A stretch of DNA of 31,998 bases from an uncultured Clostridia bacterium (GTDB lineage Bacteria; Bacillota; Clostridia; UBA1381; UMGS1253): NCBI GenBank assembly GCA_934456295.1, contig CAKSHB010000016.1, positions 1-31,998 on the forward strand. Direction: 5' to 3'. The position numbers and the translations under genes are program-made. Below are positions 22,877-31,106 of the stretch, in pieces. Position 1 is the first letter of the stretch. Each line of letters opens with the position of its first letter. The notes under the pieces are model-generated. The model was not told the origin of the DNA, made no database searches, and saw only the letters and a list, made by a program, of their open reading frames with translations.

Positions 22877-23842
22877 GTGCATACAAAAATACGTATAGGA
22901 AATTTTGAAACGGATAATAACGTTTTTCTAGCGCCGATGGCAGGGGTAAGCGACTCAGCGTTTCGGCGTATCTGCCGCAGTTTCGGCGCAGGACTTGTAT
23001 ACAGCGAAATGATAAGCGCAAAGGCTTTATCCTATAAAGATAAAAAAACCGAAAAAATGCTTCGGATACATGATGAGGAAAAGCCTTTTGCCGTTCAGAT
23101 ATTCGGCGGTGAGCCTGACATAATGGCATCTGTTGCACACGAAGCTGTAAAAACAGGGGCATGTATCCTTGACATAAATATGGGCTGTCCCGTTCCGAAG
23201 GTTGTAAATAACGGCGAAGGTTCATCGCTTATGCGCGATACGGACAAAATATACAAAATTGTGTCTGCAGTAAAACACGAAAGCCCCGTGCCTGTAACCG
23301 TAAAAATACGCAAAGGTTTTGATGATGCGCATGTTAATGCAGCCGAGGCTGCAAAGGCTGCCGAATCGGGCGGCGCGGCGGCAGTAACCGTTCATGGCAG
23401 AACGCGCGAACAGTATTACAGCGGCAAAGCAGACTATGATATTATACGCAGTGTGAAAAAAGCCGTAAAAATTCCCGTCATAGGAAACGGCGATATCTTT
23501 TGTGCAAATGACGCGGTAAGAATGTTTGAATATACGGGCTGCGATGCCGTAATGGTGGCGCGCGGCGCACAGGGAAATCCTTTTATTTTCAGGCAGATAC
23601 AAGAGTTTTTTGAGTTCGGAAAAATATTATACACACCGACACTCGGGGACAAAATAGACACAATGCTGCGCCAGCTGAAAATGATGGTTGAGGACAAAGG
23701 TGAATATATTGCTGTATGTGAGGCGCGAAAGCATGCCGCATGGTATCTTAAGGGTGAAAAAAACTCTGCGCGCACAAGAGAACTTGTAAATACGGCAAAA
23801 TCTTCCGCAGAATTGAAAAATATATTGCAAAGCTTGTTGTAA
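22877..23842 (+). CDS. dusB: tRNA-dihydrouridine synthase (DusB type)
   Basis: 321 residues from GTG 22877, which has GAAGGGTGG upstream; the frame extends back to 22811 but that part lies in the stem-loop at 22799-22837, so the shorter form is chosen. A flavin TIM barrel with LAPMAGVSDSAFR (18-30), the catalytic Cys104 in NMGCPVPKVV, Lys143 in VKIRKGF, and VHGRTREQYYSGKADY. It reduces uridines in the tRNA D-loop with FMN and NAD(P)H. Firmicutes usually carry DusB as their main Dus. guaB follows after 58 bp without a terminator. Confidence 0.94.
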   Translation: MHTKIRIGNFETDNNVFLAPMAGVSDSAFRRICRSFGAGLVYSEMISAKALSYKDKKTEKMLRIHDEEKPFAVQIFGGEPDIMASVAHEAVKTGACILDINMGCPVPKVVNNGEGSSLMRDTDKIYKIVSAVKHESPVPVTVKIRKGFDDAHVNAAEAAKAAESGGAAAVTVHGRTREQYYSGKADYDIIRSVKKAVKIPVIGNGDIFCANDAVRMFEYTGCDAVMVARGAQGNPFIFRQIQEFFEFGKILYTPTLGDKIDTMLRQLKMMVEDKGEYIAVCEARKHAAWYLKGEKNSARTRELVNTAKSSAELKNILQSLL

Positions 23843-23900
23843 TATGATAACATAGTAAGAAATACTTAAAAAAGATAAAAATTTGAAAGGGGAGTTTGAA

Positions 23901-25346
23901 ATGAACATTACGGAGGGTCTGACATTTGACGATGTGCTGCTTATACCTCAGAAATCGGAGGTTATACCGAAGGACATTATTCTGAAAACGCATCTGACGC
24001 AGCAAATTGAGCTTAATATTCCGCTCATAAGCGCGGCAATGGACACTGTTACGGAAGCGCCCATGGCTATTGCAATCGCACGTGAAGGCGGCGTTGGTAT
24101 CATACACAAGAATATGACGATAGAGCAGCAGAAAACAGAGGTTGATAAAGTTAAGCGCTCCGAAAACGGCGTAATTGTGGACCCGTTCTTTCTCGCTCCC
24201 GATAACACGCTGAAAGATGCCGACGATTTGATGGCAAAATATAAAATATCAGGCGTGCCGATTACCGAAGGCGGGAAGCTTGTAGGTATTATAACAAACC
24301 GCGATTTACGTTTTGAAACAGATTTTTCAAAACCAATTTATATGTCTATGACAAAGGAGAATCTTATCACCGCACCCGAAGGGACAACTCTTGCCGAGGC
24401 TCAGGAGATTTTGCGCAAGCATAAAATTGAAAAACTGCCTATTGTAGATGAAAACGGCGGATTGAAAGGTCTTATAACAATAAAGGACATTGAAAAAGCC
24501 GTTCGCTATCCTTCATCAGCGCGTGATGAAAACGGCAGATTGCTTGCGGGCGCAGCGATAGGCGTTACAGGCGATGTTTTGGAGCGTGTTGAAGCTTTGA
24601 ACAGTGCAAATGTCGATGTTGTTGTTCTGGATTCCGCACACGGACATTCTAAAAACATAATAGACACGCTGAAAAAGGTTAAAGAAGCATTTCCGCATTT
24701 GCAGGTTATCGTCGGAAACGTTGCTACTGCAGAGGCTACTGAGACGCTTATTTTGGCAGGTGCGGATGCAGTCAAAGTCGGCATAGGTCCCGGCTCAATC
24801 TGTACGACGCGTATTGTTGCCGGCATAGGTGTGCCGCAGATTACGGCGATATATGAGTCTGCACGTATTGCAAAAAAATATAACATTCCGATTATTGCCG
24901 ACGGCGGTATTAAATACTCTGGCGATTTGACAAAGGCGATTGCGGCAGGTGCAGATGTCATCATGATAGGAAGTCTGTTTGCCGGCTGCGAGGAAAGTCC
25001 CGGAGAGTTTGAGTTGTATCAGGGACGCAGATTTAAAGTTTACCGCGGCATGGGTTCGATCGGCGCAATGAATGACGGCAGCAAAGACCGCTACTTCCAG
25101 CAAGATGCGAAAAAGCTTGTGCCCGAAGGCGTTGAGGGACGTGTTGAATATACGGGAATTTTGTCCGACACGGTATATCAGCTGCTGGGCGGTTTGCGTT
25201 CAGGTATGGGTTATTGCGGTACACAGACAATTCCCGAATTAAAAGAAAACGGCAAATTTATCAGAATTACGGGTGCCGGTCTTAAAGAAAGCCATCCGCA
25301 TGACATTCAGATTACAAAAGAAGCGCCGAACTATTCATCAAAATAA
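23901..25346 (+). CDS. guaB: Inosine-5'-monophosphate dehydrogenase
   Basis: 481 residues from ATG 23901 (GAAAGGGGAG upstream); an earlier in-frame TTG at 23883 precedes the ribosome site and is rejected. The catalytic barrel opens with LTFDDVLLIPQKSEV (7-21). Two CBS domains are inserted at about 92-200. The catalytic cysteine is Cys301 in GIGPGSICTTRIV, and the flap (YRGMGSIGAMNDGSKDRY) follows. It oxidises IMP to XMP with NAD, the committed step to GMP. CBS domains give adenine/guanine nucleotide control. Another purine gene, purL, lies at the right edge but in a separate unit. Confidence 0.97.
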   Translation: MNITEGLTFDDVLLIPQKSEVIPKDIILKTHLTQQIELNIPLISAAMDTVTEAPMAIAIAREGGVGIIHKNMTIEQQKTEVDKVKRSENGVIVDPFFLAPDNTLKDADDLMAKYKISGVPITEGGKLVGIITNRDLRFETDFSKPIYMSMTKENLITAPEGTTLAEAQEILRKHKIEKLPIVDENGGLKGLITIKDIEKAVRYPSSARDENGRLLAGAAIGVTGDVLERVEALNSANVDVVVLDSAHGHSKNIIDTLKKVKEAFPHLQVIVGNVATAEATETLILAGADAVKVGIGPGSICTTRIVAGIGVPQITAIYESARIAKKYNIPIIADGGIKYSGDLTKAIAAGADVIMIGSLFAGCEESPGEFELYQGRRFKVYRGMGSIGAMNDGSKDRYFQQDAKKLVPEGVEGRVEYTGILSDTVYQLLGGLRSGMGYCGTQTIPELKENGKFIRITGAGLKESHPHDIQITKEAPNYSSK

Positions 25347-25353
25347 GATTTAC

Positions 25354-25392
25354 AAAAACAAGGCTGTTTACAAAAAGCGGCCTTGTTTTTTT
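25354..25392 (+). terminator. Rho-independent terminator after guaB
   Basis: AACAAGGC (25357-25364) pairs with GCCTTGTT (25380-25387), followed by a run of seven T residues ending at 25392. Confidence 0.9.
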
Positions 25393-25437
25393 GTACATAA
25401 AACGTATTGGGGAAATACATGATTTTACATATTTCAT

Positions 25438-25475
25438 AAAATATTCTTATTTATCCCGTGTTATCAGAATATTTT
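25438..25475. other. AT-rich inverted repeat upstream of uvrB
   Basis: AAAATATTCT (25438-25447) and AGAATATTTT (25466-25475) form perfect 10-bp arms around an 18-nt centre. It lies between the guaB terminator and the uvrB promoter. GC is too low for an efficient terminator; it may be a protein-binding site. The rest of this 326-bp gap holds the guaB terminator, the uvrB promoter and the structured leader. Confidence 0.35.
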
Positions 25476-25507
25476 TATATTTTACAACAAATATTTTAAA
25501 TAAAAGC

Positions 25508-25536
25508 TTTTCATTATCGCACATTTGTGCTATACT
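25508..25536 (+). promoter_or_regulatory. uvrB: uvrB promoter with embedded LexA-like palindrome
   Basis: TTTTCA (25508-25513) and TATACT (25531-25536) are spaced 17 bp. Filling the spacer is the palindrome GCAC-ATTT-GTGC (25519-25530). It has the 4-4-4 geometry of the Firmicute LexA box GAAC-N4-GTTC, with a symmetric A-to-C/T-to-G change, and sits where a repressor would block RNA polymerase. Confidence 0.6.
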
Positions 25537-25583
25537 ATTATGGGTGGTTATTGTAAAATGAAATTTTTCAATAATTACAGGCA

Positions 25584-25672
25584 AAAAAATCTCTTATCAT
25601 TCCTTGCCATGCGGATAAGAGAAAAATTCCAACTGTTTACACCGATGCATGGCAGCGGAATGGAGATTTTTT
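25584..25672 (+). promoter_or_regulatory. Structured uvrB leader with two competing RNA folds
   Basis: Fold A: TCTCTTATC (25590-25598) with GATAAGAGA (25614-25622), nine perfect pairs. Fold B: AAAAAATCTC (25584-25593) with GAGATTTTTT (25663-25672), CATTCC (25598-25603) with GGAATG (25657-25662), and GCCATGC (25606-25612) with GCATGGC (25647-25653): 23 pairs broken by a 4-nt bulge and a 2x3 internal loop. Fold B buries the GGAATGGAG ribosome site and ends in six U residues just before the ATG. The folds share left-arm bases and cannot fully coexist, although the loop of A could pair downstream as a pseudoknot. Confidence 0.6.
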
Positions 25673-27634
25673 ATGAACAGTTTTAAAGTAGTATCGCAGT
25701 ATCAGCCGAAAGGTGATCAGCCGAAGGCGATAGATGCACTTTCATATGGCATAAAAAATGAATACAAAGGGCAGACACTTCTTGGTGTTACGGGTTCGGG
25801 AAAAACTTTCACAATTGCAAATACGATTGCAAAGGTTAACAAGCCGACACTCGTTCTGGCGCATAACAAAACCCTTGCGGCACAGCTTTGCAGCGAGTTT
25901 AAAGAGTTCTTTCCGAACAGCGCCGTTGAATTTTTTGTGTCATATTATGACTATTATCAGCCCGAGGCATATATTCCGTACACAGATACGTATATCGAAA
26001 AGGACTCATCTGTAAACGATGAAATCGATAAGCTCCGCCACAGCGCCACAGCGGCACTTTTTGAGCGCAAGGACGTAATTATAGTTTCGAGCGTATCGTG
26101 CATATACGGACTCGGCGACCCGATTGATTATAATAACCTTGTTGTATCACTGCGTACAGGCATGAAAAAGGACCGTGACGAGGTTTTAAGAAAGCTGATT
26201 GATATTCAGTACGAGCGCAATGATATAGATTTTTCGAGAAACAAATTCCGCGTACGCGGCGATGTTGTGGAGATTTTCCCGTCAAACCAGAATGAGAATG
26301 CAATACGGGTGGAGTTTTTTGATGACGAAATAGACCGCATTTCCGAAATAAACGCTCTTACCGGAGAGATTATCGGTTTGCGCGAGCATTGTGTTATTTT
26401 TCCCGCATCGCACTATGTTACAACGAGCGAAAAAATGGAAAGAGCAATTTCCGGCATAGAGGCAGAACTTGAGCAGCGCGTGGCTTATTTCGAGAGTCAA
26501 AACAAGCTTGTGGAAGCACAGCGGATAGAACAGCGCACAAAATACGATATAGAGATGATGCGCGAAGTCGGATTTTGTTCGGGAATAGAAAATTATTCGC
26601 GCCATATAAGCGGACGTGAGCCGGGCAGTGCGCCGTTTACACTCATGGATTACTTTCCCGATGATTTTCTGCTTGTTGTTGACGAATCGCATGTAACAAT
26701 TCCGCAGGTGAGAGCAATGTATGCAGGCGACCGCTCAAGAAAGGAATCGCTGGTTGAATACGGTTTCAGACTTCCGTCGGCGTTTGATAACAGACCTCTC
26801 TGTTTTGAAGAATTTGAAGAAAGAATAAATCAGGTTATATTTGTGTCGGCGACACCGGCGCAGTATGAAAAAGAACATTCGGCGCAGATTGTGGAGCAGG
26901 TTATACGCCCCACGGGACTGCTTGATCCAGAGGTTGAAGTGCGCCCCGTAAAGCACCAGGTCGATGACCTTGTAAAAGAGATAAACAAACGCACACAAAA
27001 AGGAGAGCGCGTGCTTGTAACAACGCTCACAAAACGCATGGCAGAGGATTTGACAGATTATCTCGGCGAGCTTGACATAAAAGTGCGCTATATGCATTCC
27101 GATGTCCACACAATGGAGCGTATGGAACTTGTAAGGGATTTGCGTGCCGGAGTTTTCGATGTTTTGGTGGGCATAAACCTTCTGCGTGAGGGGCTTGATT
27201 TGCCCGAGGTATCGCTTGTGGCAATACTTGATGCCGATAAAGAGGGCTTTTTGCGAAACGAAACCTCTCTCATTCAGACGATAGGACGTGCGGCAAGAAA
27301 CGCCGAAGGCAAGGTTATAATGTATGCAGACGTTATAACCGACTCAATGCGCCGCGCAATCAATGAAACGAACCGCAGGCGCAAAATCCAGAAGGATTAT
27401 AACGATGAACACGGCATAACGCCGACAACGATACAAAAAACAATACATGAAGTAATAGAGGCGACAAAGCAGGTTGATGATGATACAAGCAATGCTGCAA
27501 GCACATACGGCGGCAATATCGCAGACGAAATTGCATTGCTTACTGAAAGCATGAATGAGGCGGCAAAAGCTCTTGACTTTGAAAAAGCGGCTATACTTCG
27601 CGACAGAATAAAAAAATTAAAAGATGAAGCTTAG
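25673..27634 (+). CDS. uvrB: Excinuclease ABC subunit B
   Basis: 653 residues from ATG 25673 (GGAATGGAG upstream), giving the family's usual opening FKVVSQYQPKGDQPKAI. The frame also opens at ATG 25649, but that codon lacks a ribosome site and lies in the leader stem. Walker A TGSGKT (residues 40-45), the beta-hairpin YYDYYQPEAYIPYTDTYIEK, the helicase motif DESH, IGRAARN, and a C-terminal UVR domain (AAKALDFEKAAILRDRIK) are all present. UvrB verifies damage and hands it from UvrA to UvrC. uvrC is not in the window. The gene heads an operon with the unknown gene at 27666 and uvrA. Confidence 0.97.
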   Translation: MNSFKVVSQYQPKGDQPKAIDALSYGIKNEYKGQTLLGVTGSGKTFTIANTIAKVNKPTLVLAHNKTLAAQLCSEFKEFFPNSAVEFFVSYYDYYQPEAYIPYTDTYIEKDSSVNDEIDKLRHSATAALFERKDVIIVSSVSCIYGLGDPIDYNNLVVSLRTGMKKDRDEVLRKLIDIQYERNDIDFSRNKFRVRGDVVEIFPSNQNENAIRVEFFDDEIDRISEINALTGEIIGLREHCVIFPASHYVTTSEKMERAISGIEAELEQRVAYFESQNKLVEAQRIEQRTKYDIEMMREVGFCSGIENYSRHISGREPGSAPFTLMDYFPDDFLLVVDESHVTIPQVRAMYAGDRSRKESLVEYGFRLPSAFDNRPLCFEEFEERINQVIFVSATPAQYEKEHSAQIVEQVIRPTGLLDPEVEVRPVKHQVDDLVKEINKRTQKGERVLVTTLTKRMAEDLTDYLGELDIKVRYMHSDVHTMERMELVRDLRAGVFDVLVGINLLREGLDLPEVSLVAILDADKEGFLRNETSLIQTIGRAARNAEGKVIMYADVITDSMRRAINETNRRRKIQKDYNDEHGITPTTIQKTIHEVIEATKQVDDDTSNAASTYGGNIADEIALLTESMNEAAKALDFEKAAILRDRIKKLKDEA

Positions 27635-27665
27635 ATTGCAGATATACCGAAAGGCGGAACGAAAG

Positions 27666-28058
27666 ATGATTACAGATAAGCAGACAGAAAATGCAATAGA
27701 GTTTATAGTTGAAAAGCTTAATCCTATGTTTATATATTTTGCCGACCATATGGCAAGTGAAAATATCTTTGACATAGCATATTATTCGGAAAACAGCGTC
27801 GACGATTATACAGAGAGATTGTATGAGGATATGCTGTCCGAAATATTAAAAAAGCCCGTTGAGCTTAATAATCTGAAGGAATGTGATACAGAATTTGCAG
27901 GTGATATTTTATCTGACGGAGAAAATGTGTATTGTAAAAGCGAGGCTGAGAAAAGCCGTTATCTGAGCCGTATGGCGCATGAGCTTGAAAAAATACGCAT
28001 TGACCGAGCAATACTCATAAACCGTATGAAAGAATGTGAAAGCATATATGAACAATGA
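27666..28058 (+). CDS. Unknown acidic protein encoded between uvrB and uvrA
   Basis: 130 residues from ATG 27666, with AAAGGCGG 15 bp and GAAAG close upstream; the frame also opens at 27624 inside uvrB but without a ribosome site. No family is recognised. It is acidic and helical by composition: an N-terminal helix (TENAIEFIVEKLNPMFIYFA), a central segment rich in Asp/Glu/Tyr (YYSENSVDDYTERLYEDML), and a C-terminal basic and acidic helix (LSRMAHELEKIRIDRAILIN) that could form a coiled coil. No signal peptide or membrane segment is seen. Only 31 bp from uvrB and 41 bp from uvrA, it is co-transcribed with both, so a role in or beside excision repair is possible (inference from position only). 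Confidence 0.75.
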   Translation: MITDKQTENAIEFIVEKLNPMFIYFADHMASENIFDIAYYSENSVDDYTERLYEDMLSEILKKPVELNNLKECDTEFAGDILSDGENVYCKSEAEKSRYLSRMAHELEKIRIDRAILINRMKECESIYEQ

Positions 28059-28099
28059 TACGGACATGAAATAAAATTTATGAAAGGTTATCGGTAAAA

Positions 28100-30970
28100 A
28101 TGGCTAAGGACAGTATTTTTATAAAAGGTGCAAGACAGCACAATCTGAAAAATATAGATGTCACAATTCCTCGCGACAAGCTTGTTGTGCTCACAGGGCT
28201 GAGCGGTTCGGGCAAGTCGTCGCTTGCATTTGACACCATATATGCCGAGGGACAGCGCAGATATGTGGAGTCGCTCTCGTCATACGCAAGGCAGTTTCTC
28301 GGGCAGATGGATAAGCCAGATGTTGACTACATCGAAGGACTTTCGCCCGCGATAAGCATAGACCAGAAAACAACCAGTAAAAATCCGCGTTCAACAGTCG
28401 GAACTGTGACGGAAATTTATGATTATATAAGACTTTTATACGCACGTATCGGAATACCGCACTGCCATATATGCGGAAGGCCGATAGCGCGCCAAAGCAT
28501 AGACCAGATTACAGACAGTATATCAGAGCTTCCTGAAAGAAGTAAAATACACATTCTTGCTCCTGTTGTGCGTGCAAGAAAAGGAGAGCACCAAAAGATT
28601 TTTGCCGATGCAAAAAAATCCGGCTATGTACGTGCGCGCGTTGACGGAATTGTGTATGATTTATCGGAGGTTCCGCCGCTTGAGAAGAATAAGAAACACA
28701 GTATAGAACTCGTGGTTGACCGCATGGTTATACGCGATGATATACGCAAAAGACTTACAGACTCGGTTGAAACCGCATTAAAAATATCGGGTGGTACCGT
28801 TATAATCGATGTAATTGACGGAGAAGAGCTTATTTTTTCTCAGAATTACGCATGCGAAAAATGCGGAGTGAGCATGGAAGAGCTTACGCCGCGCATGTTT
28901 TCCTTTAACTCGCCGTTCGGCGCATGCGAGGAATGTGACGGACTCGGTTTTATGATGAAAATTGACCCCGACTTGGTGGTCCGCGACGCAAACAAAAGCA
29001 TAAATGAGGGAGCAATAGCCGTAAGCGGCTGGATGGCGCCGCATATTGAGGACAGCATGGCGGCAGCGTATTACCGTGCCCTCGCAAAGCATTATGATTT
29101 TAGTCTTGATACACCGTATAAGGATTTGCCCGACAAAATAAAAAACATATTGCTTTACGGTACAAACGGTGAAAAAGTAAAGGTTGAATTTTCAAAAAAT
29201 TACGGTCAGAGCACATATATGACGGCTTTTGAGGGTATTGTGAACAACTTGCAGCGCCGTTATAAAGAGACAACCTCGGACTGGGTACGTGCAGAACTCG
29301 AAGGTTACATGAGCAACCATCCGTGCCCGTCATGCCACGGTATGCGTCTTAAACCGCAGGTGCTTGCCGTAACGGTAGGTCAAAAGAACATAAATGAAGT
29401 TACAAGTCTCTCCGTAATAAATGCAATTGATTTCTTTTCCGGTCTTTCGCTTACACCAAAGGAGCAGACAATATCAGCTCAGATATTAAAAGAGATACTC
29501 GAACGTCTGAATTTTCTGAAAAATGTGGGATTGGGCTATCTGACGCTTTCGCGCTCGGCAGGCACGCTGTCCGGCGGTGAGGCACAGCGCATAAGGCTGG
29601 CAACGCAAATCGGTTCAAGCCTTATGGGAGTATTATATATACTTGATGAGCCGAGTATAGGTCTTCATCAGCGAGATAACGAAAAGCTTATATCAACGCT
29701 CAAATCGCTGCGCGACCTCGGAAACACACTCATAGTGGTTGAACATGACGAAGATACAATGTATGCGGCGGACCATGTAATCGATATAGGTCCCGGAGCG
29801 GGCGTTCACGGCGGATATCTTGTGGCGCAGGGAACGGCAGAGGAGATAGAAAAGGTTGAAGGTTCTGCCACCGGCGATTATCTCAGCGGCAGAAAGTTTA
29901 TACCGCTTCCCGAACAGCGCAGAAAACCGAACGGGTTATATCTGACGGTCAAAGGGGCATCGCAGAATAACCTTAAAAATATCAATATGAAAATCCCTCT
30001 CGGTGTATTTACGTGTGTAACAGGGGTTTCCGGCTCGGGAAAATCATCGCTTGTAAATGAAATTGTATATAAGTACCTTGCACGCGAGCTGAACCGCGCA
30101 AAATCAAAACACGGCGAAGTTAAACAAATTCTCGGGCTTGAAAATCTTGATAAGGTTATAAATATCGACCAATCACCCATAGGGCGCACACCGCGTTCAA
30201 ATCCGGCAACATATACGGGGCTGTTTTCGGATATACGCGAGCTGTTTGCGAGTACCGTTGAAGCAAAGGTTCGCGGATATAAAGCAAACAGATTTAGCTT
30301 TAACGTAAAGGGAGGCCGCTGCGAATCGTGCTGCGGCGACGGTATAATCAGAATTGAGATGCATTTTCTGCCCGATGTATATGTTCCGTGTGAGGTGTGC
30401 AAAGGAAAGCGCTATTCCAGAGAAACGCTTGAGGTTAAATATAAAGGCAAAAACATCAGCGAAGTCCTTGATATGACGGTTGAAGAAGCTCTTGAGTTTT
30501 TTGAAAACATTCCTAAGCTGAAACGTAAAATTCAGACGCTTTATGACGTCGGACTCGGATATGTAAAGCTTGGACAGCCGTCAACGACGCTCTCGGGAGG
30601 CGAGGCACAGCGTGTAAAACTTGCCACAGAGCTTAGTAAGCGCAGCACGGGAAAAACGATTTATATACTGGACGAACCGACAACAGGACTTCATATTGCA
30701 GATGTGCACAGACTGCTTGATGTTTTGCAAAGGCTTGTTGAGGGAGGAAATACGGTGCTTGTTATAGAGCATAACCTCGATGTCATAAAAACAGCCGACT
30801 ATATAATCGATTTGGGTCCCGAAGGCGGTGACGCCGGCGGCGAGGTCGTTTGCACAGGCTCGCCCGAACAGGTTGCAAAATGCAGTAAGTCTTTTACGGG
30901 ACAATATTTAAAAAAACAGCTTGAGCGCGACAAAGGCAGAAGAAAAAACAGGAAGAAAAGCGAAAAATAG
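28100..30970 (+). CDS. uvrA: Excinuclease ABC subunit A
   Basis: 956 residues, full length. Two ABC ATPase modules: Walker A GLSGSGKSSLAFDTIYAEGQ (residues 33-52) and GVSGSGKSSL in the second half; signature LSGGEAQRIRLA and LSGGEAQRVKLA; Walker B LYILDEPSIGLH and IYILDEPTTGLH. Zinc-binding cysteine pairs appear in CEKCGVS...CEECDGLG and CESCCGDG...CEVCKGKR. The strongly basic tail ends RRKNRKKSEK. UvrA scans DNA as a dimer and loads UvrB. It is the last gene of the uvrB operon; no good U-tailed terminator was found behind it. Confidence 0.98.
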   Translation: MAKDSIFIKGARQHNLKNIDVTIPRDKLVVLTGLSGSGKSSLAFDTIYAEGQRRYVESLSSYARQFLGQMDKPDVDYIEGLSPAISIDQKTTSKNPRSTVGTVTEIYDYIRLLYARIGIPHCHICGRPIARQSIDQITDSISELPERSKIHILAPVVRARKGEHQKIFADAKKSGYVRARVDGIVYDLSEVPPLEKNKKHSIELVVDRMVIRDDIRKRLTDSVETALKISGGTVIIDVIDGEELIFSQNYACEKCGVSMEELTPRMFSFNSPFGACEECDGLGFMMKIDPDLVVRDANKSINEGAIAVSGWMAPHIEDSMAAAYYRALAKHYDFSLDTPYKDLPDKIKNILLYGTNGEKVKVEFSKNYGQSTYMTAFEGIVNNLQRRYKETTSDWVRAELEGYMSNHPCPSCHGMRLKPQVLAVTVGQKNINEVTSLSVINAIDFFSGLSLTPKEQTISAQILKEILERLNFLKNVGLGYLTLSRSAGTLSGGEAQRIRLATQIGSSLMGVLYILDEPSIGLHQRDNEKLISTLKSLRDLGNTLIVVEHDEDTMYAADHVIDIGPGAGVHGGYLVAQGTAEEIEKVEGSATGDYLSGRKFIPLPEQRRKPNGLYLTVKGASQNNLKNINMKIPLGVFTCVTGVSGSGKSSLVNEIVYKYLARELNRAKSKHGEVKQILGLENLDKVINIDQSPIGRTPRSNPATYTGLFSDIRELFASTVEAKVRGYKANRFSFNVKGGRCESCCGDGIIRIEMHFLPDVYVPCEVCKGKRYSRETLEVKYKGKNISEVLDMTVEEALEFFENIPKLKRKIQTLYDVGLGYVKLGQPSTTLSGGEAQRVKLATELSKRSTGKTIYILDEPTTGLHIADVHRLLDVLQRLVEGGNTVLVIEHNLDVIKTADYIIDLGPEGGDAGGEVVCTGSPEQVAKCSKSFTGQYLKKQLERDKGRRKNRKKSEK

Positions 30971-31022
30971 AGCGATTGCGAAGAGCAGAAATTATATGAT
31001 ATGCCGATTTGTAAGATTTTAC

Positions 31023-31049
31023 TTTACATCAAGGCGCAAAAGATGTAAA
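31023..31049. other. Stem-loop between uvrA and purL
   Basis: TTTACATC (31023-31030) pairs with GATGTAAA (31042-31049) across an 11-nt loop. Low GC and no U-run on the plus strand make it a doubtful terminator. It is the only clear structure in the 136-bp gap. Confidence 0.35.
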
Positions 31050-31106
31050 ATAAATATATTATTTGCTGTAAAATGACACAATTATAATTTCGGGAGGATT
31101 TTTCAA

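Noticed and set aside
25649..25672. uvrB start at ATG 25649
   Set aside because: No ribosome site upstream, the added residues are not family-like, and the codon lies in the leader stem; ATG 25673 gives the usual UvrB N-terminus.
31083..31088. TATAAT upstream of purL as its promoter -10
   Set aside because: Transcription from it would start at about 31095, inside the ribosome site, and no -35 lies at 16-18 bp. It is more likely chance in AT-rich DNA.
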